Positions 33,557-42,887 are shown, numbered from the stretch's first letter. The stretch: 64,000 nt of DNA from Amycolatopsis vastitatis (GCF_002234595.1 NZ_NMUL01000023.1:62001-126000); one strand, 5' to 3'. Numbers and translations are program-made. Notes: generated from the sequence alone by a model not told the origin.

Positions 33557-34522
33557 CTAGCCCTTTTCCGTGGCGATTCGGGCCAATCGCTGCGGCGTCG
33601 GCCAGCGCACGTCGTGCACCCAGCCGAACTTTTCGAAGATCCAGATCAGCCGCGCGGAGATGTCGATCTGGCCGCGCTTGACACCGTGGCGGGCGGACGT
33701 CGGGTCGGCGTGGTGCAGGTTGTGCCACGACTCGCCGAACGAGAAGATCGCCAGTGGCCAGAAGTTCGCCGACTTGTCGCGGGCGGCGAACGGGCGCTCG
33801 CCGATCATGTGGCAGATCGAGTTGACCGACCAGGTCACGTGGTGCAGCACGCAGATGCGGACCAGCCCGGCCCAGAAGAACGCCGTCACCGCGCCCCACA
33901 GCGACCACGAGATGAGGCCACCCAACAGCGCCGGCAGCGTCAGGCTGACCAGCGCCCACAGCCAGAACAGTTCGTCGACCTTCTTGATCGCCGGGTCCTT
34001 GACCAGGTCGGGCGCGAAGCGCTCGGCGTTGGTCTGGTCGCGCTCGAACAGCCAGCCCATGTGCGCGTGCCAGAAGCCCTTGGCGATGGCCCACGGCGAG
34101 GTGCCGAACGCCCACGGCGAGTGCGGGTCGCCGTCGCGGTCGGAGAACGCGTGGTGGCGGCGGTGGTCGGCGACCCAGGTGATCACCGGGCCCTGCAGGG
34201 CGATGCTGCCCGCGATGGCCATGACCACGCGCAGCCACTGCTTGGCCTTGAACGACCCGTGCGTGAAGTAGCGGTGGTAGGACACCGTGATGCCGAGCCC
34301 GCTGATCGCGTAGAACAGCACGAACACGCCGACGTCGACCCAGCTCAGGCCCCAGCCCCAGGCGAACGGCACGGCGACCAGGAGGGCCACCAGCGGCGCG
34401 ATGACGCCGAAGTAGACCGACAGTTGCACGCCCATGCCGCGCGTGCCCTCTGTGACTGGTTTGGGCCCCTTGGGCGCCGAAGGCTCCCCGGTGGGCTGGG
34501 AACGGTCGAGCGTGGCCGTCAT
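33557..34522 (-). CDS. Acyl-CoA desaturase (delta-9 type)
   Basis: 321 residues, membrane di-iron desaturase with the three histidine boxes: YHRYFTHGSF, DHRRHHAFSD and SWHNLHHADP. Several hydrophobic spans surround them. It introduces a double bond into saturated acyl-CoA and so tunes membrane fluidity. The ATG at 34522 has GGAAG 9-10 bases upstream; the GTG at 34531 is too close to that site. Operator-like palindromes lie 50-70 bp upstream. Confidence 0.93.
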   Translation of the reverse strand: MTATLDRSQPTGEPSAPKGPKPVTEGTRGMGVQLSVYFGVIAPLVALLVAVPFAWGWGLSWVDVGVFVLFYAISGLGITVSYHRYFTHGSFKAKQWLRVVMAIAGSIALQGPVITWVADHRRHHAFSDRDGDPHSPWAFGTSPWAIAKGFWHAHMGWLFERDQTNAERFAPDLVKDPAIKKVDELFWLWALVSLTLPALLGGLISWSLWGAVTAFFWAGLVRICVLHHVTWSVNSICHMIGERPFAARDKSANFWPLAIFSFGESWHNLHHADPTSARHGVKRGQIDISARLIWIFEKFGWVHDVRWPTPQRLARIATEKG

Positions 34523-34570
34523 ACGCTTCACTTCTTCCTACGCAGGCACGCCTTTTACCAAGGGCGCCCT

Positions 34571-34594
34571 AACCTACGATGCCGTAAGTTACGG
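34571..34594. promoter_or_regulatory. Overlapping palindromes upstream of the desaturase
   Basis: AACCTACG-ATGC-CGTAAGTT (34571-34590) is a 7/8 inverted repeat, and CCGTAAGTTACGG (34582-34594) a perfect 13-bp palindrome overlapping it. This is a typical double TetR operator layout. Confidence 0.55.
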
Positions 34595-34728
34595 TACAGG
34601 AGGTTCGGGCGGCTGGGGAGAGCCCGAACTCACACCGCTACTTCGGAACCCGGGTACCCGGCAGACGGGCGTGTAACGCATCCCCCGCGCGGACGACACC
34701 CGATCGTCGCTATCCTGACCAGGATCGA

Positions 34729-34800
34729 TCCGCCGTAGTGTAATCGGCAGCACTTCAGATTTTGGTTCTGACAGTTCAGGTTCGAATCCTGGCGGCGGAG
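34729..34800 (+). tRNA. tRNA-Gln (anticodon TTG)
   Basis: 72 bases. Acceptor TCCGCCG pairs with CGGCGGA, and the anticodon stem TCAGA/TCTGA closes the loop TTTTGGT with anticodon TTG at its centre. The T-arm TTCAGGTTCGAATCCTGGC is canonical, and discriminator G fits glutamine. CCA is not encoded. It reads CAA codons. Confidence 0.95.
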
Positions 34801-34836
34801 CAGCAGAAGGACCCGAAACCCCACGACACCGGGAGG

Positions 34837-36591
34837 TTGGCGCTGACCGAAGAGGCGACCGACCCGGTGGCGGCCAGGCGGCCCGCGCTGGCCGAGATGT
34901 CCGACGCCTGGATCGTCGGGCGCGCGCGGGAGCTGAACGCTGCGGTCCAGCGGCACGAGTACACCCAGCAGCTCGAGATCGTCGAGATGCTGGACGAACT
35001 GCTCGACGAGACCCAGCGGCGCGGTGAGCCGCTCCTCGTGGCCCAGCTGTTGCGCTCGTCCGCCCTCGCCCGGCTGAACACCCAGGGGCTGGCTCCCGAG
35101 GCCGAGCCCCGCCTCGACGAGATGCTCGCGCACACCCGTCGGCACGGCATCGCCCTGCTGCGCGCCGACGCGCACGCCCTGCGTGGGCGGCGGCTGGTGA
35201 TCGCCGCGCAGGAGGACGCCGCGCTCACCGAGATCGCCAGGGCGCTGGCCATCCTGGACGACTCCACCATCCCCGACCGGCAGGTCGGGCTGCGCAGCTG
35301 GAACCGCCTGCTGGCCACGACGCTGATCGACTGCTGGCTGGTGCTCAACCAGCTCGGCGTCTACGAAGCGGCGGAGGAGGTGATCGGCCGGGCGGCCTCG
35401 GCGATCCGCGAGAGCGCCAGCCCGCACGACATCGCCCTGCAGCTGATCAACCGCATCAAGATGCTGCTCGGCTGGGGCCTGCGGCTGGAACGCATCGACG
35501 CCTACGACGAAAGCGCCGAGAAGTTCCGCACCGCGGCATCGATGGGGACCGCGGCCGAAGGCCCGTTCGCGGAGTCGCTGTTCCCGCGCAGGGCGAACGT
35601 CGCGGCCATCGACCAGGTCGGCGTCCTGGCCGCGGCACCGGCGCTGAACCAGCCGAGTGCCGAGCACATCGAGCGGCTGCAGAACCTCTACACCGAGCGC
35701 GCGTTCGGCCACGACCGGGAGATCGTCGCGATCGCGCTGGCTCGCTGCCTGGACAAGGAGGGTCGCCGCGAGGAGGCCCTCACGGTGCTGCGCGAAACCC
35801 GTCAGTCCATCTCCGACGACACCTCACAGCCATCGATGCGGCTGAACGTCGCCCGCGAGCTGGCCCGGCTCGACACGAGCCCGGACTACGCGTCCGGGGC
35901 CAGCGAATCGCTGATCGACTACGCGCGCCGCCTCGAATCCGAGATGTGGAGCCTGCGCGAGTCGCAGATCGCCACGCTGAACGCCCGCCGCGAGCACGAA
36001 CGGCTGTCCGCCGAGCACGGCGCGATCACCCAGCAGGCGCTGCAGGACCCGCTCACCGGGCTGCCGAACCGGCGCGCGCTGGACGAGAAGCTGCGCCAGC
36101 TCGCGTCCTCGGCCGACGCACAACCGCTGGCGGTCGCGCTGGTCGACCTCGACGGCTTCAAGGGCGTCAACGACAAGCAGTCGCACGCCGAAGGCGACAA
36201 CGTGCTGCGTGTCGTCGCGAGCACCCTTCGTGACGCTCTGCGCGGCGACGACCTGGTGGCGCGCTACGGCGGCGACGAGTTCATCGTCCTGCTGCCGGGC
36301 ACGCCGGCTTCCGCGGCGAAGATGGCGCTCGGGCGTGCGGTGAAGTCCGTCGCCGGCCTGCCGCACCACCTCTCGCACGGCGTCACGCTGTCGATCGGGC
36401 TGGTCTCGCTGCGGCCGCAGGAGCGTGGCGAGCAGGTCCTCGCGCGCGCGGACGCGGCCATGTACCAGGCGAAACGCGGAGGCGGCAACCAGGTGGCGTC
36501 GGCCAACTCGATGGCCGCCGACCCCGCCGCCGCGTGGGCGGCCGAGGCGCCACCGACCGACCCCGCGTGGGACACCGAAGAGCACAGTTAG
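34837..36591 (+). CDS. GGDEF diguanylate cyclase with N-terminal TPR region
   Basis: About 584 residues. The first 380 residues are helical with TPR-like pairs (AVQRHEYTQQLEIVEMLDEL, LLRADAHALRGRRLVIAAQE). A coiled coil leads to a GGDEF domain: DPLTGLPNRRALDEKL, DLDGFKGVND and RYGGDEFIVLLPG with intact catalytic motif. It makes cyclic di-GMP. The start is unsure: GGGAGG (34831-34836) best fits a CTG at 34843, with TTG at 34837 too close and GTG at 34867 or ATG at 34897 lacking a site. It lies 36 bp behind the tRNA, perhaps on the same transcript. Confidence 0.88.
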   Translation: MALTEEATDPVAARRPALAEMSDAWIVGRARELNAAVQRHEYTQQLEIVEMLDELLDETQRRGEPLLVAQLLRSSALARLNTQGLAPEAEPRLDEMLAHTRRHGIALLRADAHALRGRRLVIAAQEDAALTEIARALAILDDSTIPDRQVGLRSWNRLLATTLIDCWLVLNQLGVYEAAEEVIGRAASAIRESASPHDIALQLINRIKMLLGWGLRLERIDAYDESAEKFRTAASMGTAAEGPFAESLFPRRANVAAIDQVGVLAAAPALNQPSAEHIERLQNLYTERAFGHDREIVAIALARCLDKEGRREEALTVLRETRQSISDDTSQPSMRLNVARELARLDTSPDYASGASESLIDYARRLESEMWSLRESQIATLNARREHERLSAEHGAITQQALQDPLTGLPNRRALDEKLRQLASSADAQPLAVALVDLDGFKGVNDKQSHAEGDNVLRVVASTLRDALRGDDLVARYGGDEFIVLLPGTPASAAKMALGRAVKSVAGLPHHLSHGVTLSIGLVSLRPQERGEQVLARADAAMYQAKRGGGNQVASANSMAADPAAAWAAEAPPTDPAWDTEEHS

Positions 36592-36639
36592 GATCTGAGC
36601 CCGACAGAAGCCACACGTTGGTAACCGTTGGGAGCGTCG

Positions 36640-38112
36640 TTGACCGGCCCGCTGAGCACGTTGATCCTCGCCGCGGGTGAGGGCACCCGCATGCGTTCCT
36701 CGACGCCGAAGGTGCTGCACCCGATCGCCGGGCGGCCCTTGGTCGAGCACGCCGTCCGGGCCGCCGCCGGCCTGAACCCCGAACACCTCGTGGTGGTGGT
36801 CGGCCACGGCCGCGAGGCAGTCGGCGAGCACCTCGCCCAGGTCGGCGACACCCTCGGACGCGCTGTCGGCACGGCCGTGCAGGCCGAGCAGAAGGGCACC
36901 GGGCACGCGGTGTCCTGCGCGCTCGCGACCCTGCCGCCGGACCTCACCGGCACCGTGATCGTCAGCTACGGCGACGTCCCGCTGCTCGACACCGCGACCC
37001 TCGGGGCGCTGCTCGACGAGCACACCGAGGCGAAGAACGCGGTCACCGTGCTCACCTCGGTGGTCGCCGACCCGACCGGCTACGGCCGGATCGTGCGCGA
37101 CAGCGCGGGCAAGGTCACCGGGATCGTCGAGCACAAGGACGCCACCCCGGACCAGGCGGAGATCACCGAGATCAACTCGGGTGTCTACGCCTTCGACGCC
37201 GCGGTTCTGCGTGACGGCCTTTCGCGTCTCTCGACCGACAACGCGCAGGGCGAGCTGTACCTCACCGACGTGCTGGGCATCGCGAACGGCGACGGGCTGC
37301 ACGTCGGCGCGCTCGTCGTCGACGACCCGTGGCTGACCGAGGGCGTCAACGACCGCGTCCAGCTCTCGGCACTCGGCGCCGAGCTCAACCGCCGGATCGT
37401 GCAGCGCTGGCAGCGCGCGGGCGTCACGATCGTCGACCCGGCGACGACCTGGATCGACGCCGGCGTGTCCCTCTCCCGCGACGTCGTCATCGAGCCCGGC
37501 GTGCAGCTCAAGGGCACGACGTCGGTCGGCGAGGGCAGCACGGTCGGGCCGGACAGCACGCTGACGAACGTCACGATCGGCGCGGGCGCCTCGGTGGTGC
37601 GCGTGCACGGCTCGGACTCGGAACTGGGCGACGGCGTCAACGTCGGGCCGTTCACCTACCTGCGGCCGGGCACGAAGCTCGGCGTCAAGGCGAAGCTGGG
37701 GGCGTTCGTCGAGACGAAGGCCGCCGAGATCGGCGCCGGCACGAAGGTGCCGCACCTGACCTACGTCGGCGACGCCACGATCGGCGAGCACAGCAACATC
37801 GGGTGCTCCAGCGTGTTCGTGAACTACGACGGCGTGCACAAGCACCGGACCGTTATCGGCTCGTATGTCCGGTTGGGTGCCGACAACACCTTCGTCGCCC
37901 CGGTGCACATCGGTGACGGCGCTTACAGTGGTGCGGGTGCCGTGATCCGCGAAGACGTCCCGCCGGGCACACTCGCGGTGTCGGCGCCGCCGCAGCGCAA
38001 CATCGAAGGCTGGGCTATCCGGCGCCGGCCGGGTACACCCGCGGCGGAGGCGGCCCAGGCCGCCCTCGACGCCGATCCAGCAGCAGGAACCGACCGGGAG
38101 TCGCGAGCATGA
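36640..38112 (+). CDS. glmU: Bifunctional GlmU (UDP-GlcNAc synthesis)
   Basis: 490 residues. The N-terminal uridylyltransferase has LILAAGEGTRMRSSTPKVLH, and GYGRIVRD, then the C-terminal left-handed beta-helix acetyltransferase with hexapeptides and KSLGAFVETK/GCSSVFVNYDG-type active-site segments. It turns glucosamine-1-phosphate into UDP-GlcNAc for the cell wall. TTG start at 36640 with GGGAG upstream. It overlaps prs by 4 bp; glmU-prs is a conserved actinobacterial pair. Confidence 0.97.
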   Translation: MTGPLSTLILAAGEGTRMRSSTPKVLHPIAGRPLVEHAVRAAAGLNPEHLVVVVGHGREAVGEHLAQVGDTLGRAVGTAVQAEQKGTGHAVSCALATLPPDLTGTVIVSYGDVPLLDTATLGALLDEHTEAKNAVTVLTSVVADPTGYGRIVRDSAGKVTGIVEHKDATPDQAEITEINSGVYAFDAAVLRDGLSRLSTDNAQGELYLTDVLGIANGDGLHVGALVVDDPWLTEGVNDRVQLSALGAELNRRIVQRWQRAGVTIVDPATTWIDAGVSLSRDVVIEPGVQLKGTTSVGEGSTVGPDSTLTNVTIGAGASVVRVHGSDSELGDGVNVGPFTYLRPGTKLGVKAKLGAFVETKAAEIGAGTKVPHLTYVGDATIGEHSNIGCSSVFVNYDGVHKHRTVIGSYVRLGADNTFVAPVHIGDGAYSGAGAVIREDVPPGTLAVSAPPQRNIEGWAIRRRPGTPAAEAAQAALDADPAAGTDRESRA

Positions 38113-39089
38113 GCCAGAAGCAGGGCACGCCGAAGAAAAACCTGATGCTCTTCTCCGGGCGCGCACACCAGGAGCTCGCCGAAGAGGTCGCGGTCCACCT
38201 CGGCGTGAAGATCACCCCGCAGACGGCGCACACGTTCGCCAACGGCGAGCTGTTCGTCCGGTTCGAGGAGTCCGTCCGCGGCACCGACGCCTTCGTCATC
38301 CAGGCGCACACGACGCCCATCAACGAGTACGTGATGGAGCAGCTGATCATGGTGGACGCGCTCAAGCGGGCGAGCGCGAAGCGGATCACCGTGGTGATGC
38401 CGTTCTACCCGTACGCGCGCCAGGACAAGAAGCACAAGGGCCGCGAGCCGATCTCGGCGCGGCTGATCGCGGACCTGTTCAAGACCGCGGGCGCCGACCG
38501 GATCATGACGGTCGACCTGCACACCGCGCAGATCCAGGGCTTCTTCGACGGCCCGGTCGACCACCTGATGGCGCAGACCGTGCTGGCCGACCACATCAAG
38601 GCCACCTACGGCGACGCCGACATCACGGTCGTCTCGCCGGACTCGGGCCGCGTGCGGCTGGCGGAGAAGTGGGCGCAGACGCTGGGCGACCGGCCGATCG
38701 CGTTCATCCACAAGACGCGCGACCCGGACAAGCCGAACCAGGCCGTGGCGAACCGCGTGGTCGGCAAGGTCGAGGGCAAGCTCTGCGTGCTGATCGACGA
38801 CATGATCGACACCGGCGGCACGATCGTGAAGGCGACGGAAGCGCTGATCGACGAAGGCGCGGCCGACGTCGTCATCGCGACGACCCACGGCATCCTGTCG
38901 GACCCGGCGACCGAGCGGCTTTCGCAGTGCAAGGCGCGCGAGGTGATCGTGACGAACTCGCTGCCGATCCCGGAGGACAAGCGGTTCCCGGGGCTGACGG
39001 TCCTGTCGATCGCGCCGATGCTGGCCGAGGCCATCCAGCAGGTCTTCGAAGACGGCTCGGTGACGTCGCTCTTCGACGGCAACGCCTGA
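38109..39089 (+). CDS. prs: Ribose-phosphate pyrophosphokinase
   Basis: 326 residues. FANGELFVRF, the flexible-loop VVMPFYPYARQDKK, the PRPP-binding VLIDDMIDTGGTIVKA and VDLHT motif identify PRPP synthase. It supplies PRPP to nucleotide, His and Trp pathways. The ATG overlaps glmU by 4 bp; the gene ends at a strong hairpin terminator (39099-39128). Confidence 0.98.
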   Translation: MSQKQGTPKKNLMLFSGRAHQELAEEVAVHLGVKITPQTAHTFANGELFVRFEESVRGTDAFVIQAHTTPINEYVMEQLIMVDALKRASAKRITVVMPFYPYARQDKKHKGREPISARLIADLFKTAGADRIMTVDLHTAQIQGFFDGPVDHLMAQTVLADHIKATYGDADITVVSPDSGRVRLAEKWAQTLGDRPIAFIHKTRDPDKPNQAVANRVVGKVEGKLCVLIDDMIDTGGTIVKATEALIDEGAADVVIATTHGILSDPATERLSQCKAREVIVTNSLPIPEDKRFPGLTVLSIAPMLAEAIQQVFEDGSVTSLFDGNA

Positions 39090-39098
39090 GATCTCCTT

Positions 39099-39128
39099 CC
39101 GCCGGGCGCGAAATCGCGCGCCCGGCGG
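39099..39128 (+). terminator. Strong hairpin after prs
   Basis: CCGCCGGGCGCG (39099-39110) and CGCGCCCGGCGG (39117-39128) form a perfect 12-bp stem over AAATCG, 10 bases past the prs stop, followed by ATCTTCC. Confidence 0.8.
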
Positions 39129-39153
39129 ATCTTCCGGCATTAGCGTGCCGGGC

Positions 39154-40086
39154 ATGGGGACCTTCAAGTTCGGCGTCAGCTTCTTCGGTTCCGGCCGCCG
39201 GGACGAGTGGATCGCGAAATGCCGCCGCGCCGAGGAACTCGGCTACGACGTCATCACCGTGTCCGACCACCTGGGCACCGGGCGGTACGCGCCGTTCCCG
39301 GTGCTGGCCATGGCGGCCGCCGTCACCGAGCGGCCGCGGCTGGGCACGCTCGTGTCCAATGTGCCCTTCTACAACCTCGCGCTCTTCGCACGCGAAGCGT
39401 CGTCGACAGCCACGCTGCTGGACGGGCGACTCGATCTCGGGCTCGGTGCCGGGAACAAGAAGACCGAGTTCGACGCCGCCGGGCTGCCGTGGCGGAAAGC
39501 GTCCGAGCGGATCGCCTACCTCGACGAAAGCATCGGCTACCTGCGCGAACACTTCGAGGGCGAGGGACTCGAGCTGCCCCGGCTGCTCATCGCGGGCAAC
39601 AGCGACGGCGTCCTGGACCTGGCCGCCGAGCACGCCGACGTCGTCGGGTTCGCCGGGCTGAGGCAGCAACCCGGCAAGCCGCCGGGCACCTTCAAGCTCG
39701 ACAACGCCGAAGCGATGGACGAGCGCGTCGCCTACTTCCGATCGCGCGCCGGGCATCGCGAAGCCGAGTACAACATGCTGGTCCAGCGGGTGGTGGTCAC
39801 CGAGGACCGGCGGGCCGCGGCGGCGGCGTGGCACGAAGAAACCGAGCGCAGCACCGCACGCGACGTCGACGAACTCCTCGACGTGCCCCAGCTCCTGCTG
39901 GGCACGGTCGAGGAGATCGCCGGGCAGCTCGAAAACCGGCGCGAGCGCTACGGCTTCTCGTACATCACGGTTTTCGAGCCGTACCTCGAGACCTTCGCCC
40001 CCGTCCTGAAAGAGCTTCAGTGCCCAACCGAGGCTTCGCCTCGGGCCGGGGGCTCCGCCACCCGGACCCCCGAAAGCCGTCAGTAA
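39154..40086 (+). CDS. LLM-class F420 oxidoreductase with repeat-derived C-terminus
   Basis: 310 residues. Luciferase-like TIM barrel: KFGVSFFGSGRRDEW, RAEELGYDVITVSDHLG, LVSNVPFYNLALFAREA, and LDGRLDLGLGAGNKKTEF. The conserved part ends near residue 289 (APVLKELQ). The last 21 residues (CPTEASPRAGGSATRTPESR and Q) are encoded by a REP-like hairpin element shared with 43866-43916, so the repeat has replaced the original stop. The stop lies inside the convergent gene (7-bp overlap). TAGCGT seven bases before the ATG suggests a leaderless start. Confidence 0.88.
   Translation: MGTFKFGVSFFGSGRRDEWIAKCRRAEELGYDVITVSDHLGTGRYAPFPVLAMAAAVTERPRLGTLVSNVPFYNLALFAREASSTATLLDGRLDLGLGAGNKKTEFDAAGLPWRKASERIAYLDESIGYLREHFEGEGLELPRLLIAGNSDGVLDLAAEHADVVGFAGLRQQPGKPPGTFKLDNAEAMDERVAYFRSRAGHREAEYNMLVQRVVVTEDRRAAAAAWHEETERSTARDVDELLDVPQLLLGTVEEIAGQLENRRERYGFSYITVFEPYLETFAPVLKELQCPTEASPRAGGSATRTPESRQ
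40025..40078. repeat. REP-like hairpin element, copy 1
   Basis: The reverse complement of this segment aligns with 43866-43916 with only a few differences over about 50 bases, including TTTCGGGGG, CCGGGTGGC and GCCCCCGGCCCG blocks and a GGCGAAGCC stem-loop centre. It lies inside the 3' end of the oxidoreductase coding sequence. Confidence 0.75.
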
Positions 40087-40721
40087 GCGACAGTGAACCG
40101 CGCGCGGCGGTGCTTCGGCTGCTCGATCTCGTCGACGTACGCGATCGCGAAGTCGTCGCCGCCGATGTGCGACTTGCCGTTCTCGTCGGTCAGCAGGACG
40201 TCGCCGCCGATGCGGAACTCGCCCTTGCGCTCGCCGGCGGTCCAGGCACCGAACTCGGCGGCCGGGCTGACGTAGAACCAGTCGAGGTCCTCGGGCTGCT
40301 CGCGCAGCAGGGCGAGCACCTCGGCGTGGCTGCCCGCCTCGTCCTTGTACTCGGCCGGGAACTCGGGGGTGTCGAACAGCCGCGGGCCGCCCTCGGCGAC
40401 GAGCAGGCTCGCCGCCCCGCCCACGAACGACAGCCGGACGCCGTTCTCGCGGGCGACCCGGACCAGGCCGGGCACGGCGTCGATCAGCTTCTTGCCGTCG
40501 ATCGCGCGGGCCGGGGTGGCGACCACGATGACGTCCGCGTCCTTGGCGACCTGCGCGACGAACTCCTCGTCGTGCAGCGAACCCTGCCGCTCGTCGACAC
40601 CCTCGGGCACCGAGCCGGCGTTCCGCGCGACGCCGACCACTTCGTGCCCGCGCCGCAGCGCCTCGGCGCCGATCCTGCCCCCGGCGTACCCCGTCGCCCC
40701 GAAAACCACCAGCTTGGCCAT
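40080..40721 (-). CDS. NAD(P)-binding Rossmann protein (NmrA/YwnB-like)
   Basis: 213 residues. The N-terminal LVVFGATGYAGGRIGAEAL is the extended-SDR nucleotide-binding motif (GxxGxxG), followed by VIVVATPARAI and LSFVGGAASL. The classical catalytic Tyr-Lys pair is not obvious. Such proteins act as NAD(P)H-flavin or redox-sensing reductases. The palindrome GGCTGTGCACAGCC just upstream (about 40746-40759) could be an operator. Confidence 0.83.
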   Translation of the reverse strand: MAKLVVFGATGYAGGRIGAEALRRGHEVVGVARNAGSVPEGVDERQGSLHDEEFVAQVAKDADVIVVATPARAIDGKKLIDAVPGLVRVARENGVRLSFVGGAASLLVAEGGPRLFDTPEFPAEYKDEAGSHAEVLALLREQPEDLDWFYVSPAAEFGAWTAGERKGEFRIGGDVLLTDENGKSHIGGDDFAIAYVDEIEQPKHRRARFTVAY

Positions 40722-40821
40722 GTCTTCTCTCCCGTTCGGATTCGGCTGTGCACAGCCGATGCTAGGAACGGAAGATCACCTACTTCAACGGAAGCAACAC
40801 ACCTGGGGGTACGTGACCAGG

Positions 40822-41937
40822 TCAGCCGCCCAGGGCCGCGAACTCCGCGGCCACCTTCTGCTTCACCGCGGCGGCGTCGACGGCCGCGCGGACCTCCGCC
40901 GTCGCGTTCGGCTTCGAGAGCACCTGGTAGCTGGCCGTGCGGTTGGGCAGCTTGAACTTCACCGCGCAGGACAGCTTGATCGTCGCGTACGGCTCCGCGT
41001 CACCGGCCGCCGTGCACGTCTGCGCGCCGAGCGACTCCGCGCTGACCTCGACCGAGAGGGTGATGTGCACGACGCTCTTCCCGCCGGAGGCCGGCGAGCC
41101 GACCACGCTGTTGGAGACGTCGACCGTCGTCGTGCACGAACCGACGAAGTCCTTGCAGTCGAGGTTGTCGTTCGTGACGACGGCGCTCGCCTGCACCAGC
41201 CCCTCGAACGGCTGTCCCAGCCCGCCGAGGGTGCCGTCGAGGTCGGTGTGGAAGGCCTTCAGCGCGTCGCCGGCGAGCGGGGCGACCTGGAACTCCGCAC
41301 CGAACTTCGGGCCGGCCTGCGGGTCGAGCAGCGCCGGGGCGAAGCTGACGACGCGGTTCGGCTTGGCCGTGGTGATGCGCAGGACGCTCGGCGCGGCGCC
41401 GAGCCGGTAGACCTCGGTGCCGTCGGGGAGCTTCTCCTTGACCGGGTCGTCCAGCCGGTCGAGCCCGGCCAGTGCCTTGCGCAGGCCGTCGGCGAGCGCG
41501 GCCGGGGCGAACCGGGCCGCCGGGTCGAGGGGCAGTTCCGAGCCGAGCGAACGCACCCAGCTCGTGCCGAACTGGGTGCCCTCGTCGATCGCGTGCGCTT
41601 TCCAGTAGTCGGCGTCGGCCTGCAGGTAGAACTGGCCACCGGCCGCCGTCACCTGGACGAAGCGGCCGTCGAGCGGCAGCCCGCCGACGGCGGTGCCGCC
41701 GCGGGTCACCCGGAACTGCTGGTCGGCGCCCTTGACCGTGGACTTCAGCGCGAGCGCGGGCGCCTGGCCCAGCGCCGTGAGGGCCGTGTCGACCGCCGCG
41801 CGCTGCTCGGCGCGCCGGTCGGCCGTCTGCTGGTCGGCCGCGGAGACCCCGGCGGTGCCGGCGACCGCCACCTGGCAGCCGGACAGCAGCCCGCCCAGCA
41901 GCAGCACCGCCGCCACCCTGCTCCGTCGACCCCGCAT
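40822..41937 (-). CDS. Secreted lipoprotein of unknown function
   Basis: 371 residues. Lipobox LLSGC gives lipidation at about residue 21. The mature protein is mixed alpha/beta with four cysteines that may pair (CKDFVGSC and TC...SC). No catalytic motif recognised. Its place between prs and rplY corresponds to mycobacterial lpqT, but similarity is only positional. No recognised family. Confidence 0.72.
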   Translation of the reverse strand: MRGRRSRVAAVLLLGGLLSGCQVAVAGTAGVSAADQQTADRRAEQRAAVDTALTALGQAPALALKSTVKGADQQFRVTRGGTAVGGLPLDGRFVQVTAAGGQFYLQADADYWKAHAIDEGTQFGTSWVRSLGSELPLDPAARFAPAALADGLRKALAGLDRLDDPVKEKLPDGTEVYRLGAAPSVLRITTAKPNRVVSFAPALLDPQAGPKFGAEFQVAPLAGDALKAFHTDLDGTLGGLGQPFEGLVQASAVVTNDNLDCKDFVGSCTTTVDVSNSVVGSPASGGKSVVHITLSVEVSAESLGAQTCTAAGDAEPYATIKLSCAVKFKLPNRTASYQVLSKPNATAEVRAAVDAAAVKQKVAAEFAALGG

Positions 41938-42278
41938 TTTCCGCCCCCACCTCTCCCGCTACGCCGAGCACACCTCAAGCCGGTGTCTTCCGCCACCGGA
42001 TTTGTGTCGTCACATACCGGGTTCAAGGAGGGTTCTAGCCTGGCGCGGGCACCCGCCGCAACCCACCGTGATGAGGTTGGTTTACACTCTTGAGGTTGTC
42101 TCGGCGAGGCGGGGCCCTTCTGGGGTGCCCGGCGTGATCGACGCGGCGGCTCGAGTAGCCCCCGTCGTCGTGCACGCCCGGAAACTCGCCGCCGAAACTT
42201 CCTGAACACAGTCGTCGAACAAAGCAACGGCTTCCCCCCGCCGCAGCATGCTGTCTTGATTTGAAGGAGTGCCACACC
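41938..42278. other. 341-bp gap upstream of rplY
   Basis: Between the divergent lipoprotein and rplY starts. TACACT (42083-42088) resembles a -10 box on the plus strand, which would leave a leader of about 190 bases before the rplY GTG. No riboswitch, repeat or ORF was recognised. Confidence 0.4.
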
Positions 42279-42878
42279 GTGTCCGAGGTACGTCTGTCCG
42301 TCGAGCCGCGCACCGAGTTCGGCAAGGGCGCCGCGCGCCGCACGCGTCGCGCCGGCAAGATCCCCGCCGTCCTCTACGGCCACGGGTCGGACCCGCGGCA
42401 CTTCGCGCTGCCCGCGATCGAGTTCGCCCGCGTAGTCCGCGAGAACGGCTCGAACGCCGTCATCACGCTGGACCTGGAGGGCTCGGTCGAGCTGGCGCTG
42501 ACCAAGACCATCGTGGTCCACCCGCTGAAGAACTACATCGAGCACGTCGACCTGCTGGTCGTGAAGCGCGGCGAGAAGATCGTCGTCGACGTCCCCGTCG
42601 TCGTGACCGGCAACCCCGGCCCGGGCGGCCTGGTCAACCAGGACGTCGACACCCTGCAGGTCGAGGTCGAGGCGCTGCACATCCCGGAGCAGTTCGAGGT
42701 CTCGATCGAGGGCCTCGAGATCGGTTCCCAGGTGCTGGCCGGCCAGGTCGAGCTGCCGCAGGGCGCCACCCTGGTCACCGACCCGGAGTCGCTCGTCGTG
42801 GCCGTCAACGAGCCGCAGCGTGAAGAGGGCGGCGACGAGGACGAAGCGGGCGAAGAGTCGGCCGAAGCCGCCGAATAG
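42279..42878 (+). CDS. rplY: 50S ribosomal protein L25 (Ctc form)
   Basis: 199 residues. The N-terminal L25 5S-rRNA-binding domain (RLSVEPRTEFGKGAARRTRR, AVLYGHG) is followed by a TL5/Ctc beta domain and an acidic tail (EEGGDEDEAGEE). GTG at 42279 with GAAGGAG upstream. It is followed 9 bp later by pth, a conserved actinobacterial pair. Confidence 0.96.
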   Translation: MSEVRLSVEPRTEFGKGAARRTRRAGKIPAVLYGHGSDPRHFALPAIEFARVVRENGSNAVITLDLEGSVELALTKTIVVHPLKNYIEHVDLLVVKRGEKIVVDVPVVVTGNPGPGGLVNQDVDTLQVEVEALHIPEQFEVSIEGLEIGSQVLAGQVELPQGATLVTDPESLVVAVNEPQREEGGDEDEAGEESAEAAE

Positions 42879-42887
42879 CATCACCGT

